A stretch of 64,000 bases of DNA from Triplophysa rosa (GCF_024868665.1 NC_079910.1:9210976-9274975), one strand, 5' to 3'. Numbered from the stretch's first letter, positions 44,131 through 57,989 are shown. Numbers and translations are program-made. Notes: generated by a model from the sequence alone, not told the origin.

Positions 44131-47100
44131 TCGCTCTGGTATGTAATGCATTGCCAGCATTTTTCTTGGATCTGGCGACTGGTGACCAAGGTTGGTCACT
44201 CCATTTCAAAGTAGATGTGCCAGCTTTAGGACATGGCTGTCAGATAAAAGAATGTCCAGTTGCTTTTATCCTCAGTTGACAGCAAAATTCGAAGCTGAAT
44301 GTCAAAATGGCATTTTCCGGCTGATGTTTCAGTTTTGTTTAAACTCTAATTTAAAAGGGTTTGTACCAAGAGCAACAGGTCAGCCATCCTTCTTGCTCCT
44401 TCCTTCCTTTGACAGGAATCATAAATTGCACCCTTCGAAACTCGGATACACCATTATCTTTTGTGACATATCAATCATATCCCAAAACATACGATTTATC
44501 TTTTTTTAAAATGTAGTTTTTCTGACTGTTTTTGAGCTGTTTGTTTTTTAAAGCTTTGATTTTAGTGTTTCTTCCTCTTAAATAGAGGTTGGAATACATT
44601 TTATGACAGGTATTGACAGGACAGAATTTTCTTTTTGGTATTGAGGGAATTTGTCATTACATTATATGAAAAGGTTTTTGTTTGTTTGGCCACTATAATT
44701 ACATATAGTTTTGATGATGTTTTCAATTGCCTCTTTTTGAAAAACAGCAGCTCAAAGAAACAGTTCGCGGGCCTGATTTCTGAGCAGAATTTAAAACAGC
44801 TTTAGTCTGTAACAAACTCCTGACATGCGTTTTCTCCTCAAACAATTGTGTCACATTTATTCAGCTGATCTGAAGGATGTGCAGACAGCATTATGGGATC
44901 AGAGTGCATCGCTCGGGTCAATTAGGCAGAAATTTAGCTCCCATCAGAGCAGCAGGAGGAAAGTAATGAGGCAGGAGACCTGTTGGACTCATTTTATGCT
45001 GCTTGAAATGGGCCACAGATATTGTCTAGTGTCTGAGATGAATACAAACCTATAATTCAACCTATAATTCGTTTTTACCATTAGGCCATATTGTTAAGCT
45101 TCTTTAGCTTATTTGGTGTTGTTGTGTGAATGTTTAAAATCCACATGAATTGTCAGTGTTGGGCAGATACAGGCTTCAAGATACATGACATGAAATGATA
45201 ACAGAAATCTAGTGTAATGCATCAATATATAATTATGGTTCTGCTAATTCAGTGGCAAACCAAATCAACACATAGTTGAATCTCATTCTTCTGATGTGCG
45301 TCTGCTCTACTTCAGCTGATGTATGAGATCTCTTCTGCTCTGTGCATTAGCTCCTCTGTAGTGATGGCAGGATAAAATATAAACATCATTTGCAAGGCTC
45401 TACTGACCCTTATCTATTCAATCTGTGCTTTTTCAAATGAATTTCCCTAGCATGTCCCGTCATTTGTGAAATAGCAAGGAAATAATTTATCTTGTGTGTT
45501 TGGTCACATTAGCACTGCAAGCTTTTCCCTTCCTTTGGACAAAAGAAGACGGATGGAATGGGTATTTATTGCACAAATCATTTGGTCCCCAATGCATTAG
45601 GTCGCATTAGGCAAAAGTTGTTTACTCTTGTTCTGTGGTCACATTTATCAGAATCTTTTACACACTGGGGAGAGAGAACAATGACTTGCACAGCGCGGCC
45701 AGCTCTCGGCAGACATTCGTCCATCCGTTTTCCCTTTGTCCAACATTAATCATCCTGTCTGCAGTCGAAGAAAAGGACAGCACAGCCTTACTCATTACTA
45801 AGTGACTCACAAGCACAACGGCTGTAATGTTGTAAAGTTCACTTCGTAAAACTCAGAATTCACTTTCAACTAAATCTTGTTTTGAGCAAATTAGGCCTAA
45901 AAGCAAATGTGTTAAAAAACAAACAGTGTATTGCCCAATGTCTAGATTTAGAGAATCATAAGACGGCATCAATTGTGACCTGCAAAACGACATATAAAAA
46001 GATCAAAACACAGAATTTGTGAGAAAGAATTTGAGTAGAAGCTACTGTACTACTCCACTGAATTAGATTGAAGACTGCACTATTAGACACATCCTAATTT
46101 TATCAAATGAAAAAGTTTTTTCTTATTTTGCAGACAAAGCTGAGCATCAGTTTCCAAAGATCTCTATTTTACAGAGTGAATACATTCACTTAGGGATGAA
46201 CTTCTCAACAACTAAATGTATACCGAACACCTGATAGGATCCTAAAAGTTGAGATTGCAGGTTGAGGTGTATCATAGCTGAACATAGAGTGACCTAATGC
46301 TCACTTGACTGTCCCCAGCTGCCGACATGCTTATTCTGGTTGGATTGCCGGAAAATAACAAGACATTACACCCCAGGAGACTTTGAGAACCGTATGTCCC
46401 TCACAATCTGAAGAACAGCTTTGGCTCACCCTCTGGAGGACCCTTCAATTAGCTGCACCATCACAGGCCAACTGAGCAGCTCTGTCATTAAAATGGAGCC
46501 TCAGTGGGCAGAGAATGAAGTCAAATGATCATTATCAAGAATAAACTGCCGGTGCTGAGGCTTTACGTGGACACAATTACTTTGAAGAGGCTTCTGAGTT
46601 GAGAACAATTCCAGATAAAAGATTCTGGCTGGGTTAACAGCTTGAAATAGTGGTTTCATAGCTGAATTTCCTTATTCCCTGTTAGAGTCTTGAATTCAAA
46701 TATGAATCAATAAGGCCTATGTCTTGTTCTTCTTACAGCATGTGCTTTTCAGCAAGTTGCTAATTGATTGGATCGATGTAAAGAATCTGTTTTTCTTTTT
46801 CTGATTATTACAGTGATATTTGTGACCCGTCTGTGAAACCCAGGCTAAAGTTGCATGATAGTTAGGAGATAAGTCATAGCCATAAAAATCATGATTTTAA
46901 AATACAGTAGGCCTACTTAAATTCGTATTTATAATGTGAAGAATATTAAAATTAATTACATTTTACATTTTTTTTGCACAAACATACCAGAGCTTCCTAG
47001 CCTATAGTGATCAAGTCAATTGAATTGAATTAAATGAAAAAAGAATTAGTCAATAACATTATTATATCATTTTAAACATCATGTAGGATGATTTTATGAA

Positions 47101-47221
47101 GAAAACAGTAAATCACAAAAATTACTATAGCTGGGTATTTATAGACTGGGTCACATTTTGATTTAAGACATTCAATTACAACTCAGATCTTTGATACTGT
47201 AGTAATCTCTTTCTGTGTCAC

Positions 47222-47530
47222 TGTAACAAAAAGTCAGGCGAGGCAGTGGATCCACAGTTAAGATTTATTAAGACAAAACAAAACAAAAGTGAAACAAAGG
47301 AATCCAAAATATGTGACCAGGAACAAGGGGCAACATGCAATAACGACTGACAACCAACAACTGAAACACAAGGCCACAAATACACTGCGAAAACGAGATA
47401 ACAAGAAACACCAACGATTAACTCAAAACAAATGAATTAAAGAACTACACAGGAAACAGGAAAGCAAACAACCAAAACTACAAACTAAAAGTCCGAAAGA
47501 CAGGGGAACACAGACTGAATCGTGACAGTC
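47222..47530. repeat. Unclassified A/C-rich interspersed repeat
   Basis: A block on the plus strand that is very poor in T, between tgtaacaaaaagtcaggcg and gaatcgtgacagtcacac, with 'caaacaaccaaaactacaaa' inside. Its composition changes sharply at both ends. Similar blocks are common in cyprinid genomes; the family is unknown to me. Confidence 0.4.
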
Positions 47531-48928
47531 ACACTCATGACACGGTTTTTTTCTCACCCACAAAACTTCACACTTCATTTGAACTCTCGGTTTTCGGAAT
47601 TTTTCGGAATTCTTCTCTCGGTTTTCATTATCCTGCCACTCACCCTTAAATCACCTCTGCCTGCAGCCCTTTAGAACACAACAGGAGGAAAGAGGACAAA
47701 AGCAGCTAAGCACAAAGTCAGTTGCACGCCATCAATTCTAATTTTTACAAACATACTGTTGCTCTTAGCCATGGCAAACGCTAAACTATTTATACTTAAG
47801 TCATAAACAGATAAATTACGACTGTCAATGTAAGGTAATAATTTAGTGGAGATAATCATTTGAAGACTAATATAAAAACGTGACAGTGTTAGAGAATGCA
47901 TAATGCACTGTATGTTAACACATTTTCAAATTAATTAGAAAATATTCATTAAAATGTGATTTTTATGATTTATCTGATTATTATTGATCTAAATTATTAT
48001 TATCACTATATTATGCAATTCAACTGAAATGTCTTCATTAATTGTCAGTCCTAGCATAAATGGTGTAAAATAATTTTTTAAAGGTGGTTTTGGAAAGCTG
48101 AATCCCGTGACTGAATTTAATTGGCACAGGTGAGTTCAGTTTTATGCATGACCTCTTCTTTACTCTGACATTTCTCACTATTTTTGCTCTTTCTCTGTTC
48201 TTAGCTGCTGGGAAACTGCATCTGGGGTTATCTTACTGCTTCTGTTTCTATTTTTGTATGTGATGGCAGTTAGTTGTGTGTTGTGCCGTGTGACCTTTAG
48301 ATAGATGTCATCAGAATATTTTGAGGGTTTAGTCGAGAGTTCTGTAAATTGCAGCATCTACGGTTGAAGATTGTTTGTGTTTCTTAACGCTTGTTGAATC
48401 TTACAGCCAGTGTTATTGGAAAATTCCATTGATCCATCTCGTGGCTCTGCATCACAGCCAACATCACATCATTCCACCTGGTTGATTTCAAACATTGAGC
48501 GAGCGCTATTAGACACGGCACAGCTGGAGAAATAGCTGCAATCTCGGAGCTGAAAAATGGTTTTATTTAGTAAACTGGTCTGAGACCAGCTGCGCAGGCT
48601 CTCTTGCGATCATTATGTGTGGTATTTCAGAAAAGGACATCTGGTCCTAGGTCAAATTAAAGTTCCAGAGCACACTTAGTCACAAAGAACTTTGCACTTT
48701 GTGTCTACAGTCTGTACTTTTACCTCTGTTGTCATGTTGACTGACCGTACAGCACCCATCATTTCCTTGTACATCTTGGGCTTTCAGTTAACAGAGTGAA
48801 GTGGTGCAATTACGGTCATGGGCCAAATTGGGACGGTGACACGGAAAAGTTTAGTCTGAGTTTAAGAAGTGGCTGTAAGTGTTTTCAACGAACATGTCTC
48901 TCAAAACCAAAAGTCACTCAACTTATAT

Positions 48929-49178
48929 ATTCAATGCTTCACAAATTTATTAGACCACCTGTCATAATAAAGAGAAAACACAAATATTTTAGGAATCTGA
49001 CAAATTTGTATTGTCATTTATTAGGCAAATAACAAACTGAAACAACTAAATAGTATTTATTCATGTTTTACACCCAAATTTGAGCATTCGGATACAACTT
49101 CAATACTGTTAGTTTAGGGCATCTGTGGCACAAACCTTACATTGGGTGGTGGTCTAATAAATCTGTAAAGCATTGAAT
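48929..49178. repeat. 250-bp TIR element 'tattcaatgctt(c/t)aca'
   Basis: The left end tattcaatgcttcacaaatt continues through tattagaccacc and is matched inverted by ggtggtctaataaatctgta then aagcattgaata. The TIRs are over 30 bp with few mismatches. TA at both ends suggests a Tc1/mariner-type insertion. Confidence 0.85.
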
Positions 49179-51969
49179 ACACTAATATCGACGTATCGTC
49201 TCTGTCCTTCCTAAACCTTTGATGTCGAAATTCGCTATTTTTCAGGAAATTAAAAAACATTGTACTTTTTAAATGATTAAATATTTTGTTGTGGAAGTTG
49301 TTGTTGAAGCACTTTTCAATACTATTTATTGGTTAGATATTTGCAAAAACCAGTGACAAACATAAAGGGTGACTAATAGTAATGATTTATTTCAAAAACT
49401 AAATATCTTTAGTAAGACTAATACATACCTATGGTTGTGTGGAAAAAGTCCATGTTAAAATAAATGGGCAAGGTTAATTCATTCCCAATCCCTAAATTCA
49501 GGTTTATAAGTCAATGTTACGAAGCCCAAGTCTCCAAACTGTGCTAGTCTAAAATATAAACACATATGACAATGACACAGACTTGAATTAATCAACATCC
49601 CAACTCGGCTTGCAGGGGATGTTGTTCTGTGTTTGAATCATATTGGTGTAGAAGTTTGACAGGCCCTCTAAAATGTATCTCACTCATCACCTCAGGTGGA
49701 AAAATTGTGCGCCAGGGACATTAATAACAAAGTCAATACGAAGGGAGAGACAGAGGCTCTTGGTTGATTTTTGCCTGACGTGTTTATGATAACAAGTCAG
49801 GCCACCCACATTGAAACTACGGGTGAAGGCAGCTTGAGTCCTTGACAATAGCCCACAGAAAACAATGCGATCAACATTCTTGCATTTAAATCAAGCCTGA
49901 GATATTCACTGTGTTGTTTCATCGTTACAAAAGACTTACTGCACCCTCTGACTGATGTGTCTCCTCATGTAATATTTTTAGAGTATGTATTATTTTTAAA
50001 TAAAAAAATCTAGAAATTATTGTGGGGACTAGACTTATGGGACACTAAAAAAATCACCTCTATTTACCCCAATAGCTGATTAAAATATTCATATTGTAAA
50101 TTAAAAGAAAGCTTGTAACACAATTCAAAGGCAGCTGCTCTAAAAAAGGACACAACAGGTGACCACCGTTTGTTCTTCATGTCACCTTCTGTCTTTGAGG
50201 TATACTATTCATTTCAATCCGTCCTTCCTTGAGCAGGGCGTCATTTGCATTTCACCCCTCTCTTTGATCTTCTGTCGGATTATATCAAAGTTGGCCGTGA
50301 ATTTATGATCTTCTTTTTCCATTTCGTACTTATCAACAAGGTTGATTGTGTTCAAGCCGTTTCATTTCAGACTGAAATTAAGGGACTGTGCGGGGGAAAG
50401 ATAACCAGACGCAGGCATTGCTCACCATAAGATGTCCAATTTTGCCAAATATAATTGTAAAATTGACTTTGATGTACTCTTGCTCCACTTGCTATTAATT
50501 GAATAATTACACATGACTGCCTTACTGGTGTCGTCCAGGCAATACTGGTAACCAGTAACACTGTTAAATGCTGTTGATTTGACTGTTGTACCTTTTTGAA
50601 TCCCCCTGAAGTTCCACATTAAATCATTCACTTAAGTATAATGTTTAATTAACATAAAGCTTCATTTAATTCTCCTCTTAACCTCAGCTGGAAGTAACTC
50701 TCTATATCTGAAATATGTTCTGTTCCCCAAGAGGTGCCTATTAAGGGAGATTAATTGCTATGGAGGCACATGGAAACATTTGATTAAATATGCGAGAATA
50801 GGGTGTGATCCGATGTAACCTCGAAGAAATGTCCCTTTACACGGGGAGTGCATTGTTGTTAATGTGATGCTTTAACAAATGTGGAAAATGATTTGATGCC
50901 CCTGCCCTTACGTGCTTCGCTTTCTCTTGAGGTTTATAAAGCTGATGGTGAAATGCACTGTTTTTCAAGAATGAAAGTCATTACGGTTTTGGATTTGGTG
51001 CATTTCCTGTGGGGTTACATTAAATTTGTTGGCTGTCAGCGTTGTTTTTTATGCATGCATGCGTTTTACCAGGTCTCACAGACATACAGCCATGTCTACA
51101 CAACAGAGAGAGAAGATTTTCTCCATTTTAGTAAAACACGCTCTGTGTTTATAAATACACACTTCACTTCCATCTGTGCCATTAGACAGGTTCTTGCTAA
51201 TTAGCATGATTTGAATCAGCAGCATCTTATGGCATGTGACAGCCAGACAGAGACTGAAGTTGTGCACCTGCAGGTATGGCCTTGTCATTTCACATCATGA
51301 AGACTCATCACTGATGTCGGAAGAACTCAAAAATTAACTTTAGCTCTCAATTAACTTGAAATTAACTTTGGGATAAAAAAAACTGGGTTTACTTTTGGCA
51401 CAGAAAGTTGGGACAATTGTTTGACAAAATTTTATTTTAAGATAAAAACAATTAAAAATAAATAAAATTATTAGTACATTATTTATATATTATTAATAAT
51501 AAACAATACATGCTTAATACATCAATATGTAAGCAATTATTGAAATAAAACAATTATTAATAATAAACAATTATTAAAATAAAAGTTATTATATACAAAT
51601 TCTATTTTTTATTGTTTTTCGTTAGTTCACTCAAATATGAAATTCTGTCATTATTTTTTAACCCTCGGAATTCTTTTCAGAATCCAACAACATTCCACAT
51701 TCCTCCTTATGACAAACATTGCTCAGCTATGATTCATAAAGCAGTGTCTCGTTTTCTGAAAAAATATAGCTGAAACTGTAAACAAGGACAGTCTTAAAAT
51801 GAAGCAATAGTGAGGTTACGGTTCTGTTTTCTAAACCAGGTACTAGCAGCTTTCAGATACACTTCAAACGTATCCCATTTAGTTCAGAGATACAAACAAA
51901 GTCTGTAAGCTCAAGTTTCATTTGTAAAGAGTCATGTAATACATTACCTATACATCCTATATATATATT

Positions 51970-52329
51970 ATGCACCGATACCCTTTTTTGATAACCGAGT
52001 ACCGATATTTTTTTCTGGTACTCGCCGAAACCGATGCTTTTACCGATCCCTTTTCACAACACAGTGAGACTAATAAAAATAGAATAGCTTCATAATTACA
52101 AACAACTCCACCTTAAACACATTATGAAAAGTATAAATAATTGTTTGTGCTTGTCACAAACTTTCAAAGCAAATTTCACAACAAATTTCAGTCAGTTCTG
52201 TCAGTTATGTCACATGAGGTATCGGTCTTTGGTATCAGTGAATTTTTATGAGTACAAGTACGAGTACATGAGCTATACTGTATATCGGGCCCGATACCGA
52301 TTCTGGTATCGGTATTGTGCATCCCTAAT
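51970..52329. repeat. TIR element 'gggatgcaccgatac'
   Basis: The left end has atgcaccgatacccttt and 'ccgagtaccgatat'; the right end has 'gataccgattctggtatcgg' and tattgtgcatccctaata. The whole is palindromic and bounded by TA microsatellite. A relative lies at 62815-63066. Confidence 0.75.
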
Positions 52330-53801
52330 ATATATATATATATATCGCTGATGTCCTTCTGAAACCATCTCCATATATTGTGATTTTTATTTTAAAATTG
52401 TCACGGGGTTTTGCAAATATATAACCAATAAAAAGTATTAAAAGTACTTGTCAACTTTGACAACACAGTATTTAATCATTTTAAAAGTATGAGTTTTTCA
52501 ATTTCCTGAAAAACAGTGAATATCCGATGTTTCGAAAGGACATTGACACTATTTGGATATTTGTTGCTTCATGTGATCATATTATTGCAAATTTATAGAA
52601 ATTTAATAGCGAACAATGGCATATCAATATCACAACATCACACTTCATCAAAATTACATTGTTGATTGTAATCAATCCTGTTCAGGTACTGTAAGCTCAT
52701 GCTGTTTCTGATTAAACCACATCTCTTCATTAAACTCATATAGGCTTATAAGCCTGTAATGCCAATGTAGTGCACTTCTGTGTAGGCTGTAGGCAAGATT
52801 ACATCAATAGTGTGATTTGTGTAGCTGGGGGAAATTAGTGAACTTGAAGTAGCATGAATAACCAAAGTGTCACCTCTGTCATTTCTCGGTGGCAGTTTCT
52901 AATGCTTGTCACATCTCACTTTTCACAATCAAATCAGAGCAGTCAGATGAAATAACGATCTAATGATGCAGAAATAAAAAAGTTGGCACTTGTTTGACCC
53001 GAGTATTCAGTGAAAAACACTTTGAACGCTGAACATTTCAGTGCACTCATCCTGACTGAATTTGTTTAATAATGCCCTGGCCTTGTTATAAAATATTAAG
53101 CACTGACTTATTGGTTTCCACTGGTCATTCAGGATATGATATATCTGCAGACTCATAAAAAGGGTGTTTTATCCTATAGCACTTTGTAACCACTGCATGG
53201 CGTTTATTTATTAACTTCTTTCTAAAATGGAAAAACCCTGAAAAACAGGTAGCCCTTGACCCTTCAGGGTAAAACGTTTGGGAAACACTGCCTTAGAATA
53301 AATTCTCATATATTGAACGAGGAGATTATCAGGGGAGTCTGGGTAAATTTAAGCAATAAGTGAAGATGTCATTTAGCAAGCTATTATTTCTTCTGTGCCA
53401 CATCTTTCATTTCATTCAATGAAACCGGCTCTTTTGAGCTGTGCTGTATTTAATGAACTGTACAAAGCCAATATCATTTTGTCTTTGACAAAACTGATTA
53501 ACTTTCACTGTATTAGTAAGAATACCTCATAGACTCCTCATAGAAGATTTTATTTTCTATTAAAAAGACCAGTAGATATTACTAGATTAAAGCAAAACAT
53601 GATAGGACAGATTTATCAGACTTTTAACTATTTCCAGTATGTTTTACTATTTGTACATTTTGAAATATCAGATGATTTCAGCGGCAACAGCATCAAGAAA
53701 CGTCATATGGCCCATTCTCAACTGCTGGTAGACTGGTAGAATAACTTCAGTATTATTAATTTAATGTAATACAGTTAATATACAATAAAATATTGTATAT
53801 T

Positions 53802-53806
53802 ACACG

Positions 53807-53855
<49 letters not shown>
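53802..53855. repeat. (CA)n microsatellite
   Basis: A run of CA dinucleotides with a CG-containing start (cacgcacgcaca). Confidence 0.97.
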
Positions 53856-53861
<6 letters not shown>

Positions 53862-54694
53862 AATCTGGATCTGTTAATCACTATTTTGTGAGAAAAACAT
53901 TTTTATATCTCTTTATATATTTATTATTCATAACCAGTTCCTTCATTATGTCCTGAAGTTTTTGAAAAATACAGTGTATGTTTTCTTGTGCAAAGCGATT
54001 GCACAGACATTTAAATTCTGTACAGTCTGTACAATTAAATTCAATAATATTTATTCATTAAAATTGCCAAAATGAATATTTAATGCGTTGACTATAAAAA
54101 AGAATGGCAAACGTATATTAATGGGCATTTATTTATCTTTATACACAAATCTAAACCTAGTAAATCAGGGCCATACAGTATTTTCTTTAATTTTCTTAAA
54201 TAAATCAGGGTGATGAATGTTGTTTAGACACATTCCTTAGAGAACATATCGTACTTATCTAAGCACACACTACTCCCTATTCTCACACAACTCCAAGCGG
54301 GGTTCTGATCTCCAAGGACAGCTTCACCGAGGGACAGATCGACTTGAGAAAAACAAACCAAATGTTCACAATAAAAGGCTTTCCATTTCTGGGGACAGGG
54401 TGAAGATCAAGAGCATTTAAACGGGTAGATTCCAGACACTATAATCACAGTCTCCATCCTTTGCCACTGGACACATTTGTTGCATTACATTTGTGGAACT
54501 CAAGATTCAATGTGATGCAATAATGCCATCTCTGGAATACCTGGGGGCGTAAGTGAATCATTAAGCACAGACACACACATTTGTATGCATGCATTATACA
54601 CACACACACACATGAAACCACAAATAAAAACGTTGACTTCTGTTATACGCACGCATGCACGCATAAGCAGATATTCATGCACATTCTTGCACAG

Positions 54695-54986
54695 AGATTC
54701 AAAAGCAAAACAGAATCAGCAGAGGAGAGAGATCCTTGCATTCATGTGGATGCTTTAGTTGTGCTGCGAGAGGGGGGGTATTTGGCTCCTGCTGGAGGAG
54801 CCAGTCACACTGAGGATGCGTCAGAGAGCATGTCTGCTGTAGGAAAGGGGCATGATATGTTCTGTCAGAAGGCAGTGTCCCTCATAGTTGACCTCTGCAC
54901 TCAGGACAGCCCACGGCTAGACCACGACACCTGCGAGGAGTATCTCTTTCACATCTCCAATCAAGAGTACAACCACAAAGAATCGG
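54695..54986 (+). CDS. Orphan internal coding exon, possible ZIP4/ZIP12-like ectodomain
   Basis: A 292-bp open block with acceptor cattcttgcacag before it and donor ATCGG|gtaatt after it (phase 0 in, phase 1 out). Its 97 codons use balanced amino acids and include five Cys. The pattern C-IHV-DAL-VVLRE-GG, then a hydrophobic helix QKAVSLIVDLC and a further Cys (HDTCEEYLFHI), recalls the extracellular start of the LIV-1 zinc transporters ZIP4/ZIP12 (C-x3-DAL-x4-GG), but this is a weak resemblance recalled from memory. No partner exon was found within the window on either side, so the gene would have large introns, or this is an isolated or pseudo-exon. The gene is not identified. Confidence 0.35.
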
Positions 54987-55730
54987 GTAATTAAGTTTCT
55001 TAATGATTTATTTACTGTACAATTTCTTTACTTTTAATTGTTTTGTAGGTGTTGTGATGTGCTCACTTTTGTTTTCTTCTGAATGAGTCTCTCGTTTCAA
55101 TGGGAAATGCTTATGCTTTTGGCATAGAAACAATCAAAACGACAGTTTTTGGTCAGCACAGTGCCAATGCCTTGCAGGGTAGTATCAAGTTAAAATTATC
55201 TGTTCCCAGGATAGCATAACTCACAGTTTGACTGCGTTCCTGTGTGGGCTGTGGCGAAAAATAATTATTATCTTCCAGCAATGCCAGCTAAAAATTCTTA
55301 TCTAGCAGACATTACTGCTCGATAGGAAAATCACTTTGGCAATAGTTGTTTGGAGTCTCAAGAGATTTGTGCACGTATATAGCCTCAGAAGCCTTATGCT
55401 AATATTTCTATTGGAAAGCCGTTATAATATTATCAGATATAGACATGAAATTTGTATTTGAAGTCATTTCTGTGTGACAGCCACATATTGGACATGTCTA
55501 GCTGCAGGCTTCCCTCTGATCTGAAAGAACGTAAATAAATTTGCCACGCACAGAGACAAGAAATAGATCAATTTAACATTTTTTGACAAATGGGAGCATG
55601 AACGTCACTTTTTTGTTGCAATTTACCAAAATGTATTGGTACATTGGAGTAATTGCGCTTTTGGACAAGGATATTTAAACAGTAAATGCATAAACACTAC
55701 ATTAAAAAAAAAACATATTAGTGTTTAACA

Positions 55731-56033
55731 AAGGGATAGTTCACCCAAAAATGAAAATTCTGTCATCATTTACTCACCCTCTTGTCATTTTAAACCTGCA
55801 GGGTGCTTTCTTCCACAGAACACAAAAGATATTTTAAAGAAAGTTGGTAACCGAATAGTAAAGGCACCCCTTTACTTCTATTGTATGGTCACAAAACCAA
55901 TGCAAGTGAATGGATGCCAGTTACCAACATTTTTCAAAATATCTTCTTTTGTGTTCTGCGGAAGAAAGAAAGTCATGGAGGTTTGAAATGACAAGAGGGC
56001 GAATAAATGATGACAGAATTGTAACTATCCCTT
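55731..56033. repeat. 'agttca' TIR element, copy 5 (best preserved)
   Basis: Starts aagggatagttcacccaaaa and ends aactatcccttt. Internal blocks 'ctgtcatcatttactcaccc' and 'cgaataaatgatgacagaat' are inverted partners. Confidence 0.85.
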
Positions 56034-56089
56034 TCACATTTGCCCTGAGATCATTTTGTGGAGGCGTAGTCATTATGTAAACAATTATG

Positions 56090-56372
56090 TCAGATTTTCA
56101 CTACACGGTTATCGTGGCCAAATAAATTCATGCTAACAATATTATTGCGATAATTGCGATAAAAAATAGTATTCATTTTATTAGTCAGATTCATCTTTAA
56201 TTCTTTTTGAATTCTTCGTTTTCTCTTTTTTTGTGGCTCTTGGGGCAAAATTGTAACTCGGTACTGAATTATTTTCATTTTATTATCATATGTGTAGAAT
56301 TAACACAATATGATTCATCGTGTTTTTTATATCACGGTTAGTGTCAATACCGGTATATTGTGACCCCTAATA
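56090..56372. repeat. Element with 'cacggttatcgtggcc' / 'atatcacggtta' ends
   Basis: Left: ttttcactacacggttatcg. Right: tatcacggttagtgtcaata followed by ccggtatattgtgacccc. It contains 'attgcgataattgcgat'. The pattern is of a known vertebrate non-autonomous element; the boundaries are approximate. Confidence 0.55.
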
Positions 56373-57989
56373 AGGACTTATACGTATTATTTTGAATGTT
56401 CAATCAATTTGTTTGCAGTCATATGAGTACTTTTGGCCAATTGTGTGCTTGTCAGTCTGTGAAGTCAATGTGTTGACAGACCTCTGCTTAGAAGGAATGT
56501 AGACAAAATCCTGTGTCACTTTGCATTAACCTCACCGGGCGAATCGAAGACACTCCAGCGACCCATTGGCATCTATACCTAAGCTGTGTGGGCACAAAAT
56601 GCCATGGCATGTTATCAGGCAGTCACAAAGAATCACCAGTGCCACAACAGTGACCCTTTTCTTATTGTTGGAAGAATTTAAAGTGCAACGTCGGGTACAG
56701 ATCAACAGATGAAAATGTCAAACAGTTAGAAGCGGGAGTTTACTTCCCTGGAATGATTTGCTTGGAAACGTTAATGCTGTGATTATGTGATTTGGTATGA
56801 GGTGAAAATGACAAAATTTTGTTTTGCACTATTTTGGTGCTCTTTTTCTGTGTTTCCCTCCCAGTCTGCAAAATCATTGTGATTCTGTAAACAAACCAAT
56901 TTTCAGTGTCTTCAAATGTCAGATGCCCAGTCTTATGCTGAGGCGCATTCTGCCTGTGCCGCGTCTGTGATTGCTAATTTTTGGCAAACTCTGGTAGAGG
57001 CAAAATTAAAACACTCCGAATCACAGCAATGATGGGAATGAAAGCAATAATGTGTTTCTCTGTTTTACATCTGTAAGCTCGTCTGTTGTGAGGTTACCGA
57101 AGGGGGTTTCCACACATCTCTCGGTTAGTTTTGAAACATTACAGTGTTAAAGCTTTCATGGGTCTGTGTGTCAGAGAACAGCTGCTGTTCAGTGATGGTA
57201 GGACACTGTGTAGCTGTGGATGATGGATGAAATGCCCAGCGCAATCCCATTAACAGTCAACAGATGTCTAAAGATGAGACGCTCACAGTGGAGAAAAATC
57301 ACATTCACCTCCATGAGGCTGAAGTGCTGTGTGTAACAGAACAGAGAGACACCTTTGCAATTGTCCTTGTCTGCGAACCAAATCCATTGAAATGATGGAT
57401 GCCAAAGCACAGGTGATGTGTCAGATTTGCACATCGGCTCTAATTACATTTCATTTTCAGGGTCCCATCACGGGTTTATTAAGCTGGGCTCCCTACAGTA
57501 AACATTACGAGCAGATGATTTTTCATTAGACGCTGCGTTGAGAACATTTAGCTTTGCATGCAGGTAAAAAGGAGCAAGTCACGCAAAACAAGTCTCTTTG
57601 TTGTGCTATAGAGTTTTCATCTACATGCTATTATTTTTTCAATATTTTTCATGTGTCTTCTCGTGCACATTTTACCCAAACACATTTTACCCAAAATGGG
57701 CCGGCAGCCATCTTGCTCCGAGAAGATAATACACTTTTGCTGGATTTCACACAGGCAAATGGCAAGACAAGTCCAACAGTAGTGGCTAATTTACATGATT
57801 ATTATGTGTCTTTGTGATAGGAGGGTAATTGTTGGTGTAGTGGAGGTGGAGTGTGTGTTTTAGGACCCATGCTTGAGGGTACTGGGCTCTGACAAGAGGG
57901 AGAGTGGGAGTGAAACCAGTCTGTCTGGTATAAGTATATGCTACACCTGATGGGAACATCAACAGACATGTATGCTTCAGTGGAATGCA

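Larger units (their letters stand above)
41061..54694. other. Gene-poor tract, left half
   Basis: No exon could be supported here. Recognisable repeats are listed separately. Between them are repeat-free stretches of mixed composition, such as 46320-46620, 48400-48560, 49600-49930 and 50680-50880, with TAAT-type homeodomain core motifs. Open frames in the tract are short and lack splice context. Confidence 0.5.

Noticed and set aside
44825..45055. 76-codon plus-strand frame
   Set aside because: No splice-site pairing, no recognisable motif and ordinary AT-rich setting; length expected by chance.
50881..51204. 107-codon plus-strand frame
   Set aside because: It starts at an alternative (GTG) codon and has no donor or acceptor arrangement or known motif; it is within the desert and likely random.
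57554..57817. 87-codon plus-strand frame
   Set aside because: Contains a local duplication (TQTHFTQ) and no domain; no flanking splice support.
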